Assembly (NCBI GenBank): GCA_020060765.1
Contig: JAGUZQ010000099.1
Coordinates: forward strand, 1 to 64,000
Source: Planctomycetota bacterium
Lineage (GTDB): Bacteria > Planctomycetota > SZUA-567
DNA: 64,000 bases
Reading direction: 5' to 3'
In this document: piece by piece, positions 59,270 through 64,000 of the stretch
Position numbering within the stretch: the stretch's first letter is position 1
Layout: each line of letters starts with the position of its first letter
Notes under the pieces: generated by a model
Database searches by the model: none
The model's input: the letters and a program-made list of their open reading frames with translations, nothing else
What the model was told of the DNA's origin: nothing
Program-made: the position numbers and the translations under genes

Positions 59270-59881
59270 GTGCCTGAAGACGAAGCGCAAGACAGTGCGA
59301 AAAAGGAAGAATCCGGCGGCGGCGGCGGATTCCTGGGCGGCGCCAAGGGATGGATTGTGGTTATCGCGGTGGTGGTGATCGAAGCCGCGTTTTTCCTGGT
59401 GGTGCTCAAGATACAGTCCGCCAGCGGCATCAAAAGCAGCGAGGAGGAAAAGAAAGTCACCCTGCAGGATATAAAGGTCTACAACGCCCACACTGTGGTG
59501 ATAGACGACCTCAACTACAGCATTCCCATGCCGACGGGAACCACCGCCACGCTGGCCATGTCGCTGACAGTCAACCTGGGACTGACCGAGGACGAACTCA
59601 CCAAAGGCTCCGATTTCACTATCGCCGACGAGGACTGGAACAAGTTCAAGGAAGCGGTGCAGAGAATGGAACCGCTGATCCGCGACCGCCTGATGCAGTA
59701 TATAAGCCAGCAGACCTACGCGCAACTCTCCAGCGCCAGCGGCAAGGAGAAAATCAAGGTCAGGGTCAAGCAGATGATCAACGACGAACTCGCCCAGATC
59801 AAGCTGGATCTGATAGAACCCAAGCTGGATCCCAAGCGGGTTACGGAAGTATTTTTGCCGACGTTCTATTTGCAGCAGTAA
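59270..59881 (+). CDS. fliL: Flagellar basal-body-associated protein FliL
   Basis: 203 residues from a GTG with AGGAGA upstream. After a short acidic and Gly-rich cytoplasmic start comes one membrane segment (about 27-50, GWIVVIAVVVIEAAFFLVVL), then the periplasmic SPFH-like domain (VYNAHTVVIDDL, TLAMSLTVNLGL). The C-terminus ends with the conserved KRVTEVFLPTFYLQQ. FliL forms rings around the stator and raises motor torque. In most operons fliM follows; here fliN follows directly. Confidence 0.92.
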   Translation: MPEDEAQDSAKKEESGGGGGFLGGAKGWIVVIAVVVIEAAFFLVVLKIQSASGIKSSEEEKKVTLQDIKVYNAHTVVIDDLNYSIPMPTGTTATLAMSLTVNLGLTEDELTKGSDFTIADEDWNKFKEAVQRMEPLIRDRLMQYISQQTYAQLSSASGKEKIKVRVKQMINDELAQIKLDLIEPKLDPKRVTEVFLPTFYLQQ

Positions 59882-59923
59882 AAAAACAGCCCTGGTGGCG
59901 GAATTTTGCAGGAGACTCGCGAC

Positions 59924-60352
59924 ATGCCGGAAGAACTGAGCCAGGAAGATATCGACGCCCTGTTGGCGGGCGGGGGGGATGACGGCGGTGGCGATCTCGG
60001 GGGAGACCTCGGGGCGCTGCTGGGCGCGGCTGAACCGATGGATCTGCCTGATTTCAGCAGTGACGGTGGCTTCAGTGAATTTTCTGGCGAGGCAGCCAGC
60101 ATCGATATGTTGTACGATGTCGACCTCGACGTCAAGATTGAACTCGGTCGTACCCACATGACGGTCGAGGACGTGCTGCGCGTGCGCGAAGGCTCGGTGG
60201 TGCAGCTGGACAAGGACGCGGGCGCGCCGGTGGATATTCTGATCAACGGGCGCCTGGTAGCTTTTGGCGAGGTTCTGGTGCTGAACGATTATTTCTGCGT
60301 GCGAGTTACCGAAATCCTCTCCAACCGGGAGCGCTCCATCCTGAAGCGATAA
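59924..60352 (+). CDS. fliN: Flagellar motor switch protein FliN
   Basis: 142 residues from the ATG at 59924, with AGGAGA nine bases upstream; a TTG at 59906 is also in frame. The C-terminal half is the SpoA/FliN core (YDVDLDVKIELGRTHMTVED, INGRLVAFGEVLVLND). The N-terminus carries LSQEDIDALLAGGG, a segment that resembles the start of FliM (LSQEEIDALL), followed by a Gly/Asp linker. Only one SpoA domain is present and the FliM middle domain is absent, so it is FliN, not FliM. Confidence 0.94.
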   Translation: MPEELSQEDIDALLAGGGDDGGGDLGGDLGALLGAAEPMDLPDFSSDGGFSEFSGEAASIDMLYDVDLDVKIELGRTHMTVEDVLRVREGSVVQLDKDAGAPVDILINGRLVAFGEVLVLNDYFCVRVTEILSNRERSILKR

Positions 60353-60459
60353 TTTTTCTTAAACTCCAATTTATTCCGGGTTTATGGTTGAATTCCTGCC
60401 CCCGAATCCGGATTATTGCATTAATGTAAAGTAATCCCGTTTCACGGAGGGGGGATAGT

Positions 60460-61173
60460 TTGTCAATACTGCCCGTCAGTCCGGAATTCAACTTTTTCCG
60501 GACGCATTGCTGCTTGTTAATATTGGGGTTAGCCGCGCTTTTCCCGCGTCTTGTTTCCGCCGGGGAGGAGAGGGCGGTCGAACCGGAAAAAATAGAGCCT
60601 GCCAGAAACGCGCCTCCTCGCGACCAGGTACTTCTGCAGGAGGAAAAAAAGCTGATCGGTGCCGCGCCAACCGGTGCCACATCAGCCGCGAAGGAAAAGT
60701 CTGCGCCCGGCATCAGCCCCTGGATCGCTTTTGCGAAGCTGGTGGGTTATCTGTTCGTATTGAGCCTGATCTTATGGGGTGGGCTGTACGGGATGAAAAA
60801 GTATATGCCTGGCGGCAAGCAACTGTTTGCCTGTCCGGGGATGGAATTGCTGGGGCGCACGCATCTGGATCAGCGGCGCTATCTGGCCTTGGTCAAGGTC
60901 GGCGCGCGGGTGCTGGTGGTGGGGGTTTCTCCCGATTCGCTTTCGCCGCTGGCCGAGATTGCCGACGGCGAGGAAGTGAAACGGATAACGGAGGAATGCG
61001 CTTCGCGGAAAATGGTCGCGGCAAATAATCTGTTCCAGCGGCTGTTTACTCGCGAGGCGGATAAACAGGAAAACGCTGCTAACGCGGTGGAAATGGAAAA
61101 GGCTGGCGAGGAACTGGCGACGGAACTGCACGATCTGCGCCAGCGGGTGAAAAGCCTGCGCGCCAGTGAGTAA
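60460..61173 (+). CDS. fliO: Flagellar biosynthetic protein FliO
   Basis: 237 residues from a TTG with a very strong ribosome site (GGAGGGGGG, 60446-60454). A signal-like segment (about 15-32), a membrane segment (about 85-107, VGYLFVLSLILWGGLYGMKK) and the FliO core strand ELLGRTHLDQRRYLALVKVG and ARVLVVGVSPDSLSPLAE are present. A charged helical tail follows. FliO stabilises FliP during gate assembly. Confidence 0.88.
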   Translation: MSILPVSPEFNFFRTHCCLLILGLAALFPRLVSAGEERAVEPEKIEPARNAPPRDQVLLQEEKKLIGAAPTGATSAAKEKSAPGISPWIAFAKLVGYLFVLSLILWGGLYGMKKYMPGGKQLFACPGMELLGRTHLDQRRYLALVKVGARVLVVGVSPDSLSPLAEIADGEEVKRITEECASRKMVAANNLFQRLFTREADKQENAANAVEMEKAGEELATELHDLRQRVKSLRASE

Positions 61174-61200
61174 CGCCTCGCGGGGATTAAGGGGGAAAGG

Positions 61201-62055
61201 TTGAGAAACACGCGGGCGGGGATATTTTTTTTCCTCGCGGTTTCAATTTTACTCGGAAATATTCTCACCTCCGGTTCCGCGCGAGCGGCCGATGACGCGG
61301 TCGGGTATTATCTGCCCACGGTCGAGAACGGCGGACTGGCGGAGGCGAAGACTCCCCAACAGGTAGCCACTGTCCTGAAGACGATGGCGCTCCTGACCTT
61401 CCTGACGCTGGCTCCGAGTATTCTTCTCCTGACCACCAGTTTCACCCGCATAGTGATTGTGCTGAGTTTTCTGCGCCGGGCGCTGGGTACCAATACCCTG
61501 CCGCCCGACCAGGTGATGGTGGGGCTGGCGTTGTTTCTGACCATGTTCATCATGGCTCCGACCTGGGAGGTGGCCTGGAACAACGGCCTGCGTCCGTATC
61601 TGGACGGCGATCTGGTGGAAGGCAGGCCGATGACGCAGGAGGAGATGTTCGAGCGGGTGATGGCTCCGCACCGGGCGTTCATGTTCGGCTGCATGGAAAA
61701 CAACCGGGGCGAGGAAATCCAGTTTTTCATGGGAATGTACGGCAAGCCGGTGGCAGACGAGGCGTCCTTCACCCGTGAGCAGGTGCCGACGCACGTGTTG
61801 CTGCCGGCGTTTGTCACCTCGGAGTTGAAGCGGTCTTTCTGGATGGGATTTCTGCTGTACCTGCCGTTCCTGATCCTGGATATGGTGATTGCGTCGATCC
61901 TGATGAGCATGGGCATGATGATGCTGCCGCCGGTGATGATCAGCCTGCCGTTCAAGATCATCCTGTTCGTGATGGTCGACGGCTGGCGGCTGACGATGGA
62001 GGGGATCGTGACCAGTTTCCCCGCGGATATCGTGCCGCAACTGGCGGGAGGATAG
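61201..62055 (+). CDS. fliP: Flagellar export gate protein FliP
   Basis: 284 residues from a TTG with GGGGGAAAGG upstream. It has a cleavable signal (IFFFLAVSILLGNILTS) and the core membrane helices with conserved strings SFTRIVIVLSFLRRALG, PPDQVMVGLALFLTMFIM, and KRSFWMGFLLYLPFLILDMV. Five FliP, four FliQ and one FliR form the core of the export gate. The signal-peptide DNA resembles a stretch at 41537-41579. Confidence 0.96.
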   Translation: MRNTRAGIFFFLAVSILLGNILTSGSARAADDAVGYYLPTVENGGLAEAKTPQQVATVLKTMALLTFLTLAPSILLLTTSFTRIVIVLSFLRRALGTNTLPPDQVMVGLALFLTMFIMAPTWEVAWNNGLRPYLDGDLVEGRPMTQEEMFERVMAPHRAFMFGCMENNRGEEIQFFMGMYGKPVADEASFTREQVPTHVLLPAFVTSELKRSFWMGFLLYLPFLILDMVIASILMSMGMMMLPPVMISLPFKIILFVMVDGWRLTMEGIVTSFPADIVPQLAGG

Positions 62056-62058
62056 CGA

Positions 62059-62328
62059 GTGGCTCCCGGAATGCAGGACGTGATGGACATCGCCAACCAG
62101 ATGCTGTGGGTAACGGTGTTGCTGTCGGCGCCGGTGCTGCTGACGGCGCTGGTGGTGGGCGTAGTTATCAGTCTGGTGCAGACCGTGACCGGCGTGCAGG
62201 AGATGACCATCACCTTTGTGCCGAAAATGCTGGCGGTGCTGGTGGCGCTGGCGGCGGCGCTGCCGTGGATGAGCAGCGTGATGATCGAGTATACGGAAAG
62301 CGTGATGGCGCTGATGTCCGGCCAGTAG
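62059..62328 (+). CDS. fliQ: Flagellar export gate protein FliQ
   Basis: 89 residues from a GTG with GGGAGGA upstream, two membrane segments (about 15-35, 53-73) and the family strings GVVISLVQTVTGVQEMTITF and VPKMLAVLVAL. It starts three bases after fliP. Confidence 0.96.
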   Translation: MAPGMQDVMDIANQMLWVTVLLSAPVLLTALVVGVVISLVQTVTGVQEMTITFVPKMLAVLVALAAALPWMSSVMIEYTESVMALMSGQ

Positions 62329-62338
62329 GGGAAAACGG

Positions 62339-63142
62339 TTGGTCACGATTGACGGCATGTTGGCTTCGTACCTGTTTTTCGGCATTGTACTGGTGCGGTG
62401 TTCGGGGCTGGCGGTGTATGCGCCGTTTTTCGGTTCCGAGTATTTTCCTCTGCGTGCGCGCATCGGGCTGGTGGTGTTTTTCGCGTTGCTGATGTTTCCC
62501 TTCGCGCGGCAGACGGCGGTGGTGCCGACCACGCTGGGGGCGACGGAACTGGGGTTGCTGGTGTTGCAGGAACTGACGGTCGGCCTGTCGCTGGGGTTCC
62601 TGAGTTCCCTGGTTTTCATGGGGGCGCAACTCGGCGGCCAACTGATCGGCCAGCAGGTGGGGTTTGCCATGGCCAACGTGATCGACCCGACGACCGACGA
62701 ACAGGTTTCGCTGATCGGTTTTTTGCAGATGAATCTCGCGCTGCTGGTGTTCCTGGTGGCTGGCCTGCATCTGGCGGTTGTCAATGTTTTGAAGTTCAGC
62801 TACGAACAGGTTGGAATCGGCACGCTGGTGTACGACCGGTTCGCGATGGAGATCAATCACCAGGCTACCTGTCACATGAACAGCATGTTCCTGGTTTCGT
62901 TACGGCTGGCGATGCCGGTGTTGCTGGTGATGCTGCTGAACAGCGTGGTGGAGGGGTTCATTACCCGCACCATGCCGCAGATGAACATCATGGTGTTGGG
63001 TCTGCCCCTCCGGGTGGCTCTGGGAATGACGGCGCTGATGTGCATGATGCCCGCGATGCTGGCGGCTTTGGAAGACGCGCTGCGGGACATGGCGAAGGAT
63101 TTGGAGAGTACGGTTTATTCGCTGCACCATGCGATGAGTTGA
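62339..63142 (+). CDS. fliR: Flagellar export gate protein FliR
   Basis: 267 residues from a TTG with AGGGGAAAA at good distance; an ATG at 62357 is in frame but has no ribosome site. Six or so membrane segments; conserved LVRCSGLAVYAPFFGS, ELTVGLSLGFLSSLVFMGAQ, and QMNIMVLGLPLRVALGM. FliR closes the export gate together with FliP and FliQ. Then 309 bases, mostly a repeat element, separate it from flhB. Confidence 0.96.
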   Translation: MVTIDGMLASYLFFGIVLVRCSGLAVYAPFFGSEYFPLRARIGLVVFFALLMFPFARQTAVVPTTLGATELGLLVLQELTVGLSLGFLSSLVFMGAQLGGQLIGQQVGFAMANVIDPTTDEQVSLIGFLQMNLALLVFLVAGLHLAVVNVLKFSYEQVGIGTLVYDRFAMEINHQATCHMNSMFLVSLRLAMPVLLVMLLNSVVEGFITRTMPQMNIMVLGLPLRVALGMTALMCMMPAMLAALEDALRDMAKDLESTVYSLHHAMS

Positions 63143-63145
63143 ACT

Positions 63146-63427
63146 GTTGCTGAGTTGCTCGCGTTTTCTTCGAAAGCGCTCGCATAAAAAACTCCCTCGC
63201 CCCTTACAAGGGGAGAGGGTCGGGGTGAGGGGTTTCCTGATTCGCTGCGCGAACTGGGAAATCATTCGAGGATTTTTCGCCTGTTCGCAACGTTTGTATA
63301 AAGCGGCGATGGCTGGCGCCCCCCTCACCCTAGCCCTCTCCCCCTCAGGGGGAGAGGGGACTGGATAGGAGATGCGCGGAAGTTTAATGGCAAGGCGAAG
63401 CCCTGCCGTTCAGCAACTCAGTAACTT
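63146..63427 (+). repeat. 282-bp element with terminal inverted repeats (copy 2) between fliR and flhB
   Basis: Left end GTTGCTGAGTTGCT and right end AGCAACTCAGTAAC (complement GTTACTGAGTTGCT) form terminal inverted repeats of 14 bp with one mismatch. The outer about 85 and 65 bp match the element at 41580-41734. An extra about 125 bp in the middle carries a second CCCTCTCCCCCTCAGGGGGA palindrome. Confidence 0.88.
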
Positions 63428-63451
63428 GACAGTTACCCGGGAGAATAACAG

Positions 63452-64000
63452 ATGCCTGCCGATGAATCCGCGGGCGACCGGACAGAAGACGCGACCGAGC
63501 GCCGCAAGCAGCGCGAGCGCGAGCAGGGCAAGGTCGCCAAGAGCCGCGACCTCGCGGCGGCGGCGGTGCTGCTGGGGTCGATGCTGATGCTGAAGTACGG
63601 CGGCCATACGATTTTTCGCTGGATGCACGCGTGTATGCAGCGGTTTCTGCAGCAGGATCTGGGCAACGTTCTTCCGCCCGACGATCTGGAACAGATACCG
63701 ATGGCGTACGAGTGGTTGATGTGGACGGTTTACGCGATGGCGCCTTTTCTGCTGACAGTGTTCCTGCTGGCCTGGATCGGCAACGTGATGCAGTTCGGTT
63801 TTGTATTTTCGTGGGATCCGCTGACGCCGGATCTGAACAAGATTAACCCGATCAACGGGCTGAAGCGGATTTTCAGCCTGCGCGGGCTGATGACGCTGGT
63901 GATGAATCTGCTGAAACTGGGGGTGGTGATTACGGTGGCGTACCTGACGCTGCGGGTGGAGATACCGGCGGCGGTGGCGCTGACGCAGATGGAGCCGGGG
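63452..64000 (+). CDS. flhB: Flagellar export gate protein FlhB, 5' part (cut by window end)
   Basis: The first 183 codons are present, with no stop before the window ends. CCGGGAGAATAACAG precedes the ATG at 63452. It reads DRTEDATERRKQREREQGKV followed by AKSRDL, the standard FlhB start, then membrane segments and WDPLTPDLNKINPINGLKRI, the first cytoplasmic loop. The autocleavage site NPTH lies outside the window. FlhB is the substrate-specificity switch of the export gate, operated by FliK. Confidence 0.96.
   Translation, partial: MPADESAGDRTEDATERRKQREREQGKVAKSRDLAAAAVLLGSMLMLKYGGHTIFRWMHACMQRFLQQDLGNVLPPDDLEQIPMAYEWLMWTVYAMAPFLLTVFLLAWIGNVMQFGFVFSWDPLTPDLNKINPINGLKRIFSLRGLMTLVMNLLKLGVVITVAYLTLRVEIPAAVALTQMEPG

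Noticed and set aside
59924-60352. The FliN gene as a fliM or a fliM-fliN fusion
   Set aside because: The N-terminus resembles FliM's first residues, but the protein is only 142 residues, with one SpoA domain and no CheC-like middle domain.
61249-62784. A 511-codon minus-strand open frame over fliP-fliQ-fliR
   Set aside because: It is antisense to three conserved genes; the product is His/Arg/Gln-rich noise.

Overview
The window is chromosomal DNA of about 57% G+C (estimated by eye) from a flagellated, Gram-negative-type bacterium. The mix of genes suggests a member of the PVC superphylum (Planctomycetota, Lentisphaerota or a relative): an FHA/Ser-Thr kinase with an outer C-terminal domain, a membrane-anchored alpha/alpha-toroid protein, PQQ-propeller and HEAT-repeat exported proteins, hybrid histidine kinases and an FlbD-containing flagellar operon. 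This placement is inference; the partial 23S rRNA at the start of the window would settle it.

Layout. 1-1230 is the end of an rRNA operon (3' part of 23S, then 5S and a strong terminator). 1289-15865 is a mixed, mostly single-gene region: a diadenylate-cyclase-domain protein, a PQQ propeller protein, a receiver-histidine kinase with a degraded ATP site, an orphan DNA methyltransferase, an RhlE-type RNA helicase, a HEAT-repeat secreted protein, a STAS protein, a large FHA-kinase receptor and a zinc-ribbon membrane protein. 15905-23717 is metabolic and housekeeping: a Gfo/Idh/MocA dehydrogenase, MtnA, a DUF6485-like Cys-rich miniprotein, an LhgO-like oxidoreductase, RsmE, a nine-loop EF-hand protein and ArgJ. 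23721-27959 is a minus-strand block with an NtrC-type sigma-54 activator coupled to a multi-receiver histidine kinase, then a TauE/SafE permease. 28532-38469 holds a toroid protein, a GNAT acetyltransferase, a small glycan cluster (GT4, WecA/MraY-like, GT4) and HrpA. An HDOD protein (38601) precedes the flagellar cluster.

39705 to the window end is one long plus-strand flagellar cluster: flgB-x-flgC-fliE-fliF-fliG-fliG'-fliH-(three inserted genes)-fliI-x-fliJ-motE-like-fecR-like-fliK-flgD-flgE-flbD-motA-motB-fliL-fliN-fliO-fliP-fliQ-fliR-flhB (cut by the window edge). Together these encode the rod, hook, MS ring, much of the C ring, the stator and the export gate. A near-consensus sigma-54 promoter lies upstream of flgB and a sigma-28-like promoter upstream of fliE. 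The sigma-54 site fits the NtrC-type regulator at 23721, though a direct link is inference. fliM is absent from its usual place between fliL and fliN.

The most unusual content is inside the flagellar cluster. First, a family of intergenic elements made of tandem GGGACTAA octamers facing their own inverted copies sits directly upstream of fliH (right arm only), fliK, motA and fliL. Second, a stand-alone copy of the FliG C-terminal domain follows fliG and has lost charged residues in the helix that normally faces the stator. Third, two families of inverted-repeat elements (about 80 bp, and 155/282 bp with terminal inverted repeats) interrupt the cluster. Fourth, several unrecognised genes lie between conserved flagellar genes.
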